From Boswellia sacra (taxonomy: Eukaryota > Streptophyta > Magnoliopsida > Sapindales > Burseraceae), in NCBI GenBank assembly GCA_013180625.2, contig SNVD02012256.1, positions 1 through 64,000 of the forward strand: 64,000 nt of DNA, written 5' to 3'. Positions 1-11,262 of the stretch are shown piece after piece. Made by a program: the position numbers and the translations under genes. The notes beneath the pieces are model-generated. The model searched no databases. It was not told the origin of the DNA and was given only the letters and a program-made list of their open reading frames with translations. Numbering within the stretch: position 1 is the stretch's first letter; the number at the start of each line of letters is the position of its first letter.

Positions 1-430
1 AAAAGAATCGGTGTGGGATTGGGAGATGTCTCATCCTCCATTTCAAGAACATAAAAGTCTGCTGGAAATACCAATTGATTCACCTGCACAAGCACATCTT
101 CTACAACTCCCGTGGGATATGCATTAGAACGATCAGCAAGTTGAATTACAATACCAGTTTCCGCAAGAGGTCCAAGATTCAAAGAAGCATAAATAGAATA
201 TGGCATGACATTAATAGATGCTCCTAAATCTAACATATCTCTTTCAAACTTGGTATTACCAATGGTGCATGGAATGGTGAACGTACCTGGATCTTTGCAT
301 TTCGTAGGAATTTTTCTTTGCAATATAGCTGAAACATTTTCCCCCACACTTACCTTCTCATTTCCTTTCACTTCCTCTTGTTGTGCATACTACTTTGAAG
401 AATTTGCCTAACGAGGGCACTTGCTTGATA
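1..430 (-). pseudogene. Retrotransposon aspartic protease fragment (Athila-like)
   Basis: The minus strand around 196-245 encodes DLGASINVMPYSI, which carries the D-L/T-G-A-S active-site signature of pepsin-like retroviral-type proteases as found between gag and RT in Athila and Tat elements. Flanking residues (IGNTKFERDML before it, LNLGPLAETGI after it) also fit this family. The enzyme would process the Gag-Pol polyprotein. The reading frame is joined to gag only through frameshifts and runs off the left edge, so it is called a pseudogene fragment. Confidence 0.7.
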
Positions 431-559
431 GCACCAGAAGTGAGAGGTATTTACCGTCAGTAATATTCAAAAAGTTTCCAGGATTTCCTGCTCTTGTTCC
501 TCCTTCTTTGATTTTGCAAATCTGCTAGGAAAAGGTGGAGGAGTAACATATGAAGGAAT

Positions 560-1990
560 ATGGGTTTAAGGATTTACCTTAGAAGATGATGTTTTTTCAT
601 GGTGGGAGTGGTATCATCCCCTTCATCAGCTTGTGATTTCTTCGGTGGGATCTCTAATTGCTTTCCACTTCTCAAAGTTACAGCACTAGCATTCTCTCTT
701 GGATTGATCACCGGATGAGAAGGTAATTTTTCTGAGCTTTGACTCTCAAATTTGCTCATGTTAGTGGCCAATTGTCCCATTTGATTTTTTAGGTTTTGGA
801 TACTTGCCCTAGTTTCCTACTGAAATTGCATTGTGTTAGTGGCAAGTGCTTTAACAATATCCTGGAGAGACATACCTGAATTTTGTGGAGCTGGTTGTGG
901 TGCTGGTTGTTGTTGTGCTTGAAATGGTTGCTGCACCCTTGTTGATTGAAACCTGGTGGTCGATTTGGTATGGCATTTGGGGCTATTGGTTGATGATTCC
1001 CATATCTTAAATTAGGGTGATCTCTCCATCCAGCATTGTAAGTATTGGAGAAAGGGTCATACCTTTGCCTTGGTTGTCCTGGAAATCCACCATGGCATTG
1101 GCTTGTTCTGTATCTCCTTCTTGCAAAGTTGGACACATGTCGGTTGGATGGTCCATGGCAGAACATACTCCACATGCATAAGATTGCTGCATATGTCCTA
1201 CAGCCATTATTTTTACAAGAGAGGTAAGTTCACAAAGTTGTTGTTCAATGTTTGAAGTACTTACCTCATTTACTCTTTTTGGTAGTTGTGGCTCAAATTG
1301 ACTGCTGAATTGTTGCGAGTTCGCTGCCATGTCACTAATCAAACGTCTTGCAACGTTCGGTGTTTTATTAACTAGTGCTCCACCACTAGCAGCATCAATG
1401 ATACTCCTTTCCATGTGTATGAGACCCTCATAGAAATATTGAATTAGGAGTCCATCACCAATTTGGTGGTTTGGACAGCTAGCACATAACCTCTTAAATC
1501 TCTCCCCATATTCATGAAGTGATTCTCCATTGTGTTGTCGAATGCCACTAATATCTTTTCTAATATTTGTAACATTTCCGAGACTGGAAATATTTCACCA
1601 AAAAAGGTTTACTCTCATCATTCCAAGTATTAACTGGTACTGTGGTAGATAGTATAGCAATGCTTTGCCGAAATCGCTAATGAGACTGGGGAAGGCTCTG
1701 CATTTAATTTGCTCTTCAGAAAAAAAAAAAAAACCGAGTCACGATAATTGCTTTCATACTTGAGCATACCACAGAAATTCTTTGAGGTGTTTGTTCGGAT
1801 CCTCTTCCTGCACACCATGGAAATGTAGGTAAAGAGATGAATCGTCCAATTTAAGTTACACAACATACTGATCTCGAATTGTTCTTAGTGGCATAAGACT
1901 GAATTTGTTGATCATATTGGAGCCGTAAGCCCGCTAACAAAAACATAAATACCCTTGAGTCTGTCATGTCCATCACTCATTGCTTCCGAT
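560..1990 (-). pseudogene. Degenerate gag of Athila-like element
   Basis: Minus-strand frames encode a plant gypsy Gag in several pieces. From upstream to downstream they are a retrotransposon-gag domain segment (EDPNKHLKEF-like, near 1800), IRQHNGESLHEYGERF (near 1520), an open segment at 1414-1007, and a C-terminal piece at 780-574 containing VTLRSGKQLE. The open segment contains AASGGALVNKTP and a CX2CX4HX4C zinc knuckle (Cys81, Cys84, His89, Cys94 of that segment). Gag packages element RNA. At least three frame changes and an A-rich slip near 1720 break the frame. Ends are approximate because no single start codon can be defended. Confidence 0.75.
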
Positions 1991-2230
1991 TTAGATTTGA
2001 TTGAACTGCAAGAAGATGGGAGGGAAGTATGTCGTTCAAGGTCAAATTCTGGAGGTGGAGTTGAAATTGACCGATTTAGCCTTAAATTCGAGGATTCGAG
2101 AAACTCCTTATTCTCTTAAGTCGTTGATCCGCTTCTCCCTCGGACATAAAAGCCTAAACACAAACAATCAGGAAATAACAATCAAGAATCAGTAGTAAAA
2201 ACAGAATAACAAATTGATTAGAAAATCAAT

Positions 2231-2247
2231 CCCCGTCAACGGCGCCA
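2231..2247 (-). other. Primer-binding site of the minus-strand Athila-like element
   Basis: The minus strand reads TGGCGCCGTTGACGGGG, six bases from the inner LTR end. This matches the TGGCGCCGTTGCCGGGG-type primer site typical of Athila/Tat elements, with one substitution. It fixes the orientation of the element: LTR to the right, gag to the left. Confidence 0.8.
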
Positions 2248-2253
2248 AAAACT

Positions 2254-3674
2254 TGATGCGTTCGAAACTAGCAAGTATACTAGTCGCACAAGTAATAAAG
2301 TGATGAGTGAGATATCGTTTCCACGAGGATTGATTCTAATTAAATTTGTTATTTTTCAGCAACAATAAACTAAATATGGGGGGTTTTGTTGAATGATTAA
2401 TTAAACTGAATACGAAGGTAAATAAAGAATAACACAACACAATATCAAATGAATTGAAAATTCAATGAGAGACACTTGGTTAAGGGTTCTTTCTCTGCCA
2501 CAAGATATGAATTTGTGAATTAACATAGAATTGTAATCCAATTACAGCATTGAAGTTATCAACCGTAAATAACAACAAGCTCTGTTATCCCAATCTTTCC
2601 TTACTTTATTGTTAAATAAAACAAGCTCTTTATTTAATCTCTATCCATTAAACAACTAGAACAAGCTCTCTGAGTTTAATTCAATGGAAGCATTACGATG
2701 AGAAAGATAGGTTGATCTAAGCAATAATCACACAAGTTTAGATTATTTAACCTAGGTTGTATTTTCCAATTGCAATCTCTGATCACAATTTTGCTACTAA
2801 TGATTGGAAATTCATGACAATTACGGATCAAGATTTCTAATCGAGCAATAGACAACAATAGATTATATTCAGTTGGCCATTCCAAATACAATCAGTAAGC
2901 AATCATAAGCATTAGATATGGGAAAATACAAGCAACTTCAATTAGAGAATTGGATAACAATTTCTTACACAATCAACTCACAAAATCCATATCAAGGGCT
3001 TTGAAATCACCCTCAACCAATTCAGATTTAGTTACACATATTCAATCAATAACAAATACAATACAGAGAAATTCCAGAATTGAAAAGGAAAGAAAGAACT
3101 TAGCAAATTCTTTGAAAATCTTCTTTGTAGATGAATCTTCTTGGAATTGTAGTTCCTCCTCTTTCAAATCTTCTTTCTCCTTCAAGAACTCCAAGGGATG
3201 AGAGAAATCCAGAAATGCAGCCTCCTCCCACGTTTTCCCCTCTTCAAGTTATGAAAATAAAACCCTAAAATTTGTTTAAATACTCTGCTACAGTAACATG
3301 CTACAGTGTCCCGTATTATACATGCTACAGTGATGTGTGGAATTACATTTCTACACTTCTCACACTGTTTTGATTACAACTTTCGGTACACTGAATGGAT
3401 TCATAAACCGTAAATTTCTCCAAAAAGTAGACTTCGAGAGCTTCTCAACGGTATATGATATGTCATCGGGTTCATTGTATATCAATACAATCAACTCCAA
3501 GAAATGGTTGACTAGCAGAGGTGAAAATGAAGGGTTTTACTCCAATTTTGTGTAAGTTCCTCCAAAACTCCTACAAACATCAAAAACCACACAAAAACAT
3601 AAAAATACCAAGGAATATAGCAAAGAAACATGGACGAATTGATATGAAAATGATATATAAATAGACACTTATCA
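2254..3674 (-). repeat. 5' LTR of the minus-strand Athila-like element
   Basis: The block starts TGATGCG and ends CTTATCA on the plus strand, giving TGAT/ATCA inverted ends and a length of 1421 bp. The primer-binding site lies just inside it at 2231-2247. It differs in sequence from the two other gypsy LTRs in the window (11615 and 60264). No host gene is seen inside; short ORFs here have no recognisable domain. Confidence 0.75.
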
Positions 3675-3689
3675 CACATGAAGAAGATG

Positions 3690-6600
3690 ATGAAACTGAA
3701 GAATCCAACATGATTGAAACTATTGTGGAAGACCACATCCAAAAAGGGAGTTCTTCTGATCATTTGAAAACTTGTTTAGTCAATTCATTAGAATCAAGTA
3801 TGGAATTAGAGCCTGATCTTTCTGATACATGTTCTTTATTGGATTGTGCACAGGTTATGAAAAAAAGAAGATTTGAAGAATTGGGGCAAATGAATGAAAG
3901 CAAGGAAAAAGAAGCTCCCAAGTTAGAACTAAAGCCCTTACCTGATGGACTAAAATATGCATATCTTGGGGAGAATGAGACATACCCAGTGGTAATTTCT
4001 TCATCCCTCACAAGTGAGCAACAAGATAAGTTTATTCATGTACTTAAAAGGCATAAAAATACAATTGGGTGGACTTTAAAAGACATAAAAGGTATTAACC
4101 CTTTGATTTGTACACATAGAATACATTTAGAAGAAAATGCCAAAACATCCCAATAACCCTAAAGGAGATTAAATCCTCACATGAAAGAGGTCATTAGGGC
4201 GGAAGTTCTCAAACTACTTGATGTAGGAATTATCTACCCTATCTCTGATAGTAAGTGGGTAAGCCCTACTCAAGTAGTACCTAAGAAATCAGGCATTACA
4301 GTAGCAAAAAATGAAAAAGGTGAATCATTGCCAACTCGAGTCCCATCTAATTGGAGGATGTGCATTGACTATAGAAAATTAAATGCTGTCACTCGAAAAG
4401 ACCATTTTTCCTTACCATTTCTTGACCAAATCCTAGAAAGAGTAGCAGGGCACCCCTACTACTGCTTTCTTGATGGATACTCAGGCTATTATCAAATTCC
4501 TATTGCACTTGAAGACCAAGAAAAGACCACATTCACGTGCCCCTTTGGCACTTTTGCATTTAGGAGAATGCCTTTTGGACTTTGTAATGCCCCAGCCACT
4601 TTTCAAAGATGCATGTTAAGCATTTTTAGTGACATGGTTGAGCATTGTTTAGAAGTTTTCATGGATGATTTAACTGTCTTTGGAAACTCTTTTGATAATT
4701 GTCTTGAAAACTTAGAAAAAGTTCTAGAAAGGTGTATAAAAAAAGGTCTTATTTTGAATTGAAAAAAATGTCATTACATGGTCACTTCAGGAATTGTCTT
4801 GGGTCATGTGGTATCCTCTAAGGGAATCGAAGTGGACAAAGCAAAAGTGGAATTAATTTCCCGTTTGCCTCCACCAAAAACAGTTAAAGAGGTCCGTTCA
4901 TTCTTAGGGCATGCTGGATTTTATAGGAGGTTCACAAGAAACTTTAGTGCTATATCAAAACCTTTTTGTAACCTCTTAATAAAAGATACTTCTTTTGAAT
5001 GGACTAAAGAATGTCAAAAAGCCTTTGATAAGTTAATTGGACTTTTAACAACCGCTCCAATCATGCAATCTCCCGATTGGTCCTTGCCTTTCGAATTGAT
5101 GTGTGATGCAAGTGATTATGCAGTTGGTGCTGTCTTAGGACAAAGAAAAGAAGGTAAGCCTTATGTGATATACTATGCAATTAGGACTTTAAATGATGTA
5201 CAAATGAATTACACAATAACTGAAAAAGAGCAACATGCAGTAGTATTTACATTAGACAAATTTTGATTTCATTTAATTGGTTCTCCAACAATTGTTTACA
5301 CTGACCATGCAGCTGTGAGATATTTAATGTCTAAACAGGATACAAAACCTAGATTGATACGGTGGATCTTATTGCTCCAAGAATTCAACATCACAATAAA
5401 GGATAAGAAAGGAGTCGAAAATGTCGTTGCAGACCATCTGTCAAGATTAACGACGAAAACAATAATTGAGACTTCACCTATCAATGATTCTTTTCCTGAT
5501 GAATTTTTATTTTCCGTTGCAATTGTACCTTGGTTTGCTAACATTGTAAATTTTCTTGCAACAGGAAAAATGCCACCTCATTGGAATTCTCAAGACAAAA
5601 GAAAATTTTTGACTGAGGTGAAAAAGTTGTATTGGGATGACCCATATTTGTTTAAATATTGTTCGGACCAAATAATTAGAAGATGCATACCTGACAATGA
5701 GGTAAGTAGTGTCATTAATTTTTGTCATTCCGAAGCATGTGGAGGACATTTTTCATCTAGAAAAATAGCTGCTAAAATCTTGCAATGTGGATTTTATTGG
5801 CCCACCTTATTTAAAGATGCACATGCATTTTGCAAAACTTGTGAAAATTGTCAAAAATTGGGATCCATTTCGAAACGAAACATGATGCCTTTGAATCCTA
5901 TTCTTGTTGTTGAAATCTTTGACTGTTGGGGTATTGACTTTATGGGACCTTTTCCACCATCATTAGGTTTTGTACACATTCTTGTTATAGTAGACTATGT
6001 CTCAAAATGGGTCGAGGCAATTCCATGTCGAGACAATGATCACAAAACAGTTATCAAATTCTTGAAAGAGAATATCTTACGTAGATTTGGAATTCCTCGA
6101 GTCATTATCAATGATGGGGGTACACACTTTTGTAATAAACCATTTGAAACTTTAATGAAGAAATATGGAATAACCCATAAAATTTTTACACCATATCACC
6201 CGCAAACAAGTGGACAAGTTGAATTAGCTAATAGGGAGGTAAAACAGATCCTACAAAAAACGGTTAACCCAAATCGTAAAGATTGGTCCTTAAGACTTAA
6301 TGATGCACTTTGGGCTTACCGTACTGCTTTCAAAACATCATTGGAAATGTCTCCCTATAGATTAGTCTATAAAAAACCTTGTCACTTACCTGTGAAAATT
6401 GAGTATAAAGCTTATTGGGCCATTAAAACACTTAACTCAAATTTGAATGATGCTTGCAAGTTACGTAAACTCCAACTAAGCGAACTAAAAGAAATCAGGA
6501 ATGAGGCTTATGAAAATTCTAAAATCTACAAAGAAAAAATGAAGGTTTTTCATGATAAATTCATTGTTAGAAAATCTTTTGAACCTTCACAAAAAGTTCT

Positions 6601-6814
6601 TTTGTATGATTCAAGATTGCATTTGTTTCCTGATAAACTTCGGTCTCATTGGACTGGGCCTTTCATTGTTAAAAATGTTTTCTCTCATGGAGCTGTTGAA
6701 ATTGAGAACCCAAAGAATGGCAATGTTTTCAGAGTTAATGGACAACTGTTAAAACTATTCTTTGAAAATTTTGATCAAATTGAAGAGTCTATTGCTCTAG
6801 TCGATCCTTTTTAA
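3690..6814 (+). pseudogene. Gypsy pol: reverse transcriptase, RNase H, integrase (Athila-like), four nonsense codons
   Basis: One reading frame runs through the region and is stopped four times: TAA at 4154 and 4160, TGA at 4760 and 5264. No frameshift is needed. Reverse transcriptase motifs include WRMCIDYRKLNAVT, YSGYYQIPI, MPFGLCNAPATFQRCM and the catalytic FMDD at 4658-4669, the FxDD form common in Athila. RNase H follows ([28 protein letters not shown]). Integrase occupies the last 499-codon open segment, with an HHCC zinc-binding region ([11 protein letters not shown]), [17 protein letters not shown] and GQVELANRE giving the D,D,E triad, and a C-terminal tail with [12 protein letters not shown]-to-TAA, TGG-to-TGA and CGA-to-TGA changes explain all four stops and suggest decay by cytosine deamination. 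Confidence 0.9.
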
Positions 6815-6935
6815 GGATTGATTTTTCCGGTCAAGTGGCAGATACGGTACTCCGTGGCTTTTAAAGTCGGTTTTTCAGTTCCCTAAAAATTATTGCTCAC
6901 TTTGCCTCCATTTTTTTTTCTTTCATTTTCTTCAC

Positions 6936-7220
6936 ATGGGTACCATTCTCTCAAAATTGCATAGACATTTTCCCTTTCTTCCTCAAAATGATTTGCTCAA
7001 AATTTACAAAGCTCGCGTAGCAAGACTAAGGATGTTGATTTGCAAGGGCATTCCTACTGATGTAAGATGGTTGATTGAAGCCAAGGTTAGATTTTCTTGT
7101 GAATTTTCAGATAATCTTGTTTCTCACATGCCAGGTTTGAGAAAAAGCTCTTACACCAAAAAGCAAAGAGCAAAAAGGTTAAAAGTCTGTTACAAATGTG
7201 CACGATGGACTTGTAACTAA
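6936..7220 (+). CDS. Small basic ORF downstream of gypsy pol, function unknown
   Basis: A 94-residue ORF starts 121 bp after the pol stop, in the same orientation and inside the element. The product is rich in Lys and Arg and ends with a Cys cluster (CYKCARWTC), which could bind metal but is too short to be a full zinc knuckle. I do not recognise the family. It may be a remnant of an env-like or accessory ORF, which Athila elements carry in this interval, or a chance ORF. The following 300 bp (7221-7536) continue with weak coding character but many stops. Confidence 0.35.
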   Translation: MGTILSKLHRHFPFLPQNDLLKIYKARVARLRMLICKGIPTDVRWLIEAKVRFSCEFSDNLVSHMPGLRKSSYTKKQRAKRLKVCYKCARWTCN

Positions 7221-7536
7221 CGTTACCGCTCCTTGGGATATGTGTCTAACAATCGAGAGGATAAATTACAGTTCATCAAGAATGGACTGAGTAGGGAGTC
7301 TTTGGATGATATCCGAGTGACTCTTGAGATGCATTCTTATGGACTTATGTAACGTGAAATCTTGAAATTGTGGACACAATTCTGAGATGAGCAGGAACGT
7401 TATAGTCTTGGGAATCTGACTCAAAAAGACCCTATTTGCCAGTTTATAAGAAAACTGGATGGGAAGCATATCCCCAACTCATAGAAGGTGTTTAAGCCGT
7501 TTCTGGACGTAAAACCAGAGGAAGATGTCAGCCACA
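7221..7536 (+). other. Degenerate element interior, no gene
   Basis: Non-LTR interior of the plus-strand gypsy element between the small ORF and the solo LTR. Conceptual translation gives short segments interrupted by stops and no recognisable domain. The last five bases (CCACA, 7532-7536) are the left target duplication of the solo LTR. Confidence 0.5.
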
Positions 7537-9375
7537 TGTTGACCCAGTTATGGCAACCCAAGAGGGGGGGTGAATTGGGTTTTTATTTATCAAAACGGAT
7601 TTGTAAAACTTTTCTTAAAAGATCAAAATTAGTTTACTCTTTCTTTGAGAATAAAGGTGAAGAAGATGAAAATAGAAGTTATTAACGATGCAATCAAGAG
7701 AATAACAATAATGAACAATCACAAGTGCAAGTAAATATAAAGAGATAGGGATAGAGAGAGTGCAAACTCAATTTACGTGGTTCGGCAAACCTTGCCTACG
7801 TCCACGGGCTCCTAGCTCCACGAGCTAAGCTTTCCACTAAGTTGTAGAAATCTTTACAACTTGCTTGATGAACAACCTCACCAAGACTTTTTCTTCCAAC
7901 TCTTGATAACACCACACCAAGAGTTCTTCTTGATGAACAACCTCACCAAGGCAACTTTTCTTCAACTCTTGATAACACCACACCAAGAGTTCTTCTTGAT
8001 GAACAACCTCACCAAGGCAACTTTCTTCAACTCTTGATAACACCACACCAAGAGTTCTTCTTGATGAACTACCTCACCAAGGTAACTTTTTTCAACTCTT
8101 GATAACACAACACCAAGAGTTCTTTTTGATGAACAACCTCACCAAGGAAAGAGATCTCTCAAGGATAACTTTTATCCTTTACAAGAAGATCTCACTCTCA
8201 CCACAGTACAAGAACAAAGAAAATTTTTACAACAAAAGTACAACTCTCTTCAAAGAGTAGATAAAGAATATAAAAGCTTTCTAGACTTGATATTTCTCTT
8301 GTTTTGTGCTTGATAGATGCTTCTCTTTCTCTTGCTGAATGCATGGGAGAAGGGCTCCTTTTATAGGCAAATGAGATGAACTTGATCAAGTGAAGACACC
8401 AACTCCAAAGTTTCTGCCCACCATAAAAACCATAATATTGTCTGCCATTTTTGTCAATGTTCTGTTTGAAATTTGAAAATCTGCAAAACATAAAATAACT
8501 GCATATTTGAATAAGCTTTCCAACGCATCAAGAACCAAGTCATTTGGATATCTATAGTTCAAGATATGGCCAAAAAACCATTCGGTGCTCATGTGACTTG
8601 ATTTTTCGTCCATGTGTCAGTCCATTGAATTGCATGTGTATTATGTCGGCCTTCTGCTTAAAATTTGAATTTCTTCAAAGAATATGAAATGTGATCCATT
8701 GAATCATCTTTCCAATGCCATAAGAATCAAGTCATTTGGATATCTCTAGCTCAAGATATGGACAAAACATCATTCAGTGCTCATATGAGTTGATTTTTCT
8801 TCTCTATGTCAGTCCACCGAATTGCATGTCAATTATGTCAGCCTTGAATTTGAAATTTGAATTTCTTTAAACATATGAAATGTGACCCATTAAGTCCTCT
8901 TTCCAATGCCGTAAGAATCAAGTCATTTTGATTTTTCTAGCTCAAGATATGTCCAAAAGAGTATTCGGTGCTCATGTCAGCTGCTTCTATTTGTCTTTCA
9001 ACTTGCATGATGATTTGGACGACCTTACACTTGAAATTTGAATTTCTTTAAAACATATAAAATGTTATAAATTGAGTAAGCTTTCCAGAGGCTCAAGAAT
9101 CACATCATTTGGACATTTTTAGAGAAATATATGACCAATTGATTAAATATTGCTCATGTGACACATTCCTTGAATCAAACCTTGTTATTAAACTTTGGTG
9201 CTTTTAACATGTAGTCTTCTCCTTAGCTTCAACACTTCATTTTAATAAGTCTCTTCTTGATTTTACAATTATTTTGATAATCTTACTCTTACACATAAAT
9301 AAATATGTTAGTAAATCTCAATGAATCAATGTGTATTGTTATCATCAAAATTATCATATAGCCTTAGGGCTAACA
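7537..9375 (-). repeat. Solo LTR of a Ty1/copia element, with 5-bp target duplication
   Basis: The 1839-bp block is the reverse complement of the LTRs of the copia element at 45594-52638: same ends (TGTTAGCC...GTCAACA read on the minus strand), same 65-bp internal repeats, same TATA box (8358-8365, minus strand). It is flanked by CCACA at 7532-7536 and 9376-9380, a clean 5-bp target duplication, with no internal element sequence left. It therefore arose by LTR-LTR recombination after a complete insertion. Confidence 0.9.
7863..8150 (-). repeat. 65-bp tandem repeats inside the solo copia LTR
   Basis: About four copies of a roughly 65-bp unit containing TTGATGAACAACCTCACCAAGG and AACACCACACCAAGAG (plus-strand view). 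The same array occurs in both LTRs of the full element (46783-47112 and 52037-52315). It lies downstream of the LTR TATA box, so it would be transcribed. Confidence 0.85.
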
Positions 9376-9596
9376 CCACAGTCACAACTACCTGTACATA
9401 TGCATGCGTGCCATTATTTTTGAATTTTAATGCCTTATAGCTATCATTTTTGAATTCGTATCTTTTCTTTGACTTGTGCATTTATATTATCTTATTTCAT
9501 CATTTCTTTTGAATTTCTATGCATTATTGTCAAATTTTTCAACAAGTAATCGAGCTACCTATTTAGATGTCATCATTAGCATACCTTTTTGCACTC

Positions 9597-9604
9597 CATA
9601 AATA
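9597..9604 (+). promoter_or_regulatory. Possible TATA box upstream of the LOG ORF
   Basis: CATAAATA lies 50 bp upstream of the LOG start codon in an AT-rich stretch that follows the solo LTR (9381-9653). A start site about 30 bp downstream would leave a leader of only about 20 nt. The match is weak and AT-rich DNA gives such matches by chance; transcription could equally come from the retrotransposon. Confidence 0.25.
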
Positions 9605-9653
9605 CCACATCTCTTGTTCTCTTCTTCACACATAGTTAGAAAGTTGCATAAAC

Positions 9654-10304
9654 ATGGAGGGAACTTCAAAACGTCGAATCCAAAGGATATGTGTATTCTG
9701 TGGATCTCGACCAGGTAAAAGTGAAGAGTTTGTGGAAGTAGCAAATTATCTTGGTAGGCTACTGGCTGAAAGAAAGATTCATGTGGTTTATGGGGGAGGT
9801 AGCCTCGGGTTAATGGGTTGTGTGTCAACAGCTGCACATGTAGGAGGTACCCAAGATTTAGGAGTTATTCCTAAAGCCTTGGCTGTAGAAAACATTGTTG
9901 AAAAAACGGTTGGGAAGGAGTTACAAGTCTCTTCTATGCATGAACGCATGGCACATATGCTTATCAATTCAAATGCTTTTATTGCTTTACCAGGTGGCTT
10001 TGGGACTCTTGAAGAAATTTTTCAAATTGCCTATTGGGCCCAACTGAATCTCCATCAAAAACCCATAGGTTTGTTGAATGTTAAAAATTTCTTTGATCCT
10101 TTGATAAGTTTTGTTGATGCAGTTGTGGAACAAAATTTTATCACTCATCTGGCAAGAAAGATCCTTGTTTCTGCCACTACTGCTAGTGAACTACTTGACA
10201 AGTTACAAGCATTCGAGTATGAACCTGACCCAGCCATAACTCAAATCAATTGGTCAGGAGAACAAAACAAAAAGCGTAGATTGGATCTGAATCTCCGTTT
10301 GTAA
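9654..10304 (+). CDS. Cytokinin riboside 5'-monophosphate phosphoribohydrolase (LOG family), single exon
   Basis: LOG enzymes cut cytokinin nucleotides to the active free base plus ribose 5-phosphate. The 216-residue ORF is complete. Family signatures: GGGSLGLMG at 47-55, the MHxR region as MHERM at 95-99 (Arg98 kept; the Lys common after it is Met), and PGGFGTLEE at 113-121 with the catalytic-motif Glu121. IAYWAQL and KPIGLLN follow as in plant LOGs. Length matches plant LOGs, but those genes normally have several introns and this one has none, which points to a retrocopy. It lies in sense orientation between gypsy pol and the 3' LTR of the same strand, 2.8 kb after pol. The C-terminus is odd: KKRR (206-209) followed by LDLNLRL (210-216), resembling a nuclear-localisation patch plus an LxLxL (EAR-type) motif. 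No frameshift or stop is seen, so selection or recent capture is possible. Confidence 0.92.
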   Translation: MEGTSKRRIQRICVFCGSRPGKSEEFVEVANYLGRLLAERKIHVVYGGGSLGLMGCVSTAAHVGGTQDLGVIPKALAVENIVEKTVGKELQVSSMHERMAHMLINSNAFIALPGGFGTLEEIFQIAYWAQLNLHQKPIGLLNVKNFFDPLISFVDAVVEQNFITHLARKILVSATTASELLDKLQAFEYEPDPAITQINWSGEQNKKRRLDLNLRL

Positions 10305-11002
10305 TTCTTTCTTATCTTTTGTTTTATTTATAGCATTTTATTTTATGAGTCTTTCAGGTCGTCTCTCTTGAATAATAGCAGCTTCAGGTAATGTCTCCTA
10401 TACTTTATCTCTCTACATTTAAACATTGAGGACAATGTTTCATTTGGTTGGGGGGGAAGGATAGTAGACATAAGTGTGTCTTTAATTTTCTTTTTCTTGC
10501 ATTAAAAAAAACCAATTAGTTTCTAGATTCGAAGTGCGGTGTAAGGGGTTCAAATCCTCTTGAGACGCATTCTGGGTCAGGAATGGTAGAGTAAAGAGGG
10601 CCAGTTTGAACTCTAGAAAGCCATTCTAACCAATTTTCCATTTTGTTTTGATTTTGCACTTTAGAAAACTCATATTATTTAGTCCTGATTTTTGAATTTT
10701 ATAGCAAGGAGGTCTTATTCATTTCACTTTGAATTATTCAAATCTATGAACTCTCACAACCTGATCATTTAATAAACTGTGTGCTTATGTACTCGATAAG
10801 CATGTGTTCACAAACTTTTCTTCACACACATACATACTTTGATACATGATTGTGGGTGGCGAAATGGAATGTTGTAATATTTGAGTTCTTTTTGTTTTGT
10901 TTAGGATAACAACAAAAGGAAGGGGAAAGTTCAAAAAAAAAGTGAAAAAAAAGAAGAAAAAAAAAGTGATTGTGGATAAGTTTGGTCTCGTAGCCTCCTT
11001 AA

Positions 11003-11262
11003 TTCGAGCAATTAAGCCCGAGGTGTGCCTCAACACCTAATACCCTAAGATCAACTGGTTTGGGAGCTATTGGCCCAAAGCTTGTTACATGGATTAAGGA
11101 GAAAGCTTAATGGGATCGAACATTACACTATCCATAAGTTCAAAGCAAAAATAAAACATCTGCAACCTGAGTCGTTAAGCTCGTAGAGGTGTCTTAACAC
11201 CTAATGCCCTAAGGCCAACTGGTCTGGGAGTCATTAGCCTAAGGCTCGCTACATGGGTTAAA
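11003..11262 (+). repeat. Two diverged copies of a roughly 95-bp sequence
   Basis: Segments at about 11003-11100 and 11169-11262 share AACACCTAATNCCCTAAG, CAACTGGT, GGGAG and ACATGG in the same order, with many substitutions. Both lie in the pre-LTR region of the gypsy element. No function can be assigned. Confidence 0.6.

Larger units (their letters stand above)
1..3674 (-). mobile_element. Athila-like Ty3/gypsy retrotransposon, 5' portion (truncated by window edge)
   Basis: Read on the minus strand the order is LTR (3674 to 2254), primer-binding site (2247 to 2231), leader, gag (about 1990 to 560) and aspartic protease (about 430 to 1). The pol part would lie left of the window. To its right, at 3675, the coding sequence of an oppositely oriented gypsy pol begins, so this element most likely inserted into that older element. 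The expected 5-bp target duplication on this side would be CACAT (3675-3679); its partner lies outside the window and cannot be checked. Coding regions carry frameshifts and stops, so the copy is not autonomous. Confidence 0.8.

Noticed and set aside
205..411. Plus-strand ORF at the left edge
   Set aside because: It is antisense to the gypsy protease; the minus strand carries the recognisable DLGAS motif.
7840..8150. Protein-coding repeat ORF in the copia LTR
   Set aside because: Open frames arise from the 65-bp tandem repeat in noncoding LTR sequence and differ between the LTRs.
10540..10580. tRNA gene suggested by GGGGTTCAAATCCTCTT
   Set aside because: Only a T-arm-like stretch is visible; no matching acceptor stem, D-arm or anticodon arm can be placed around it.
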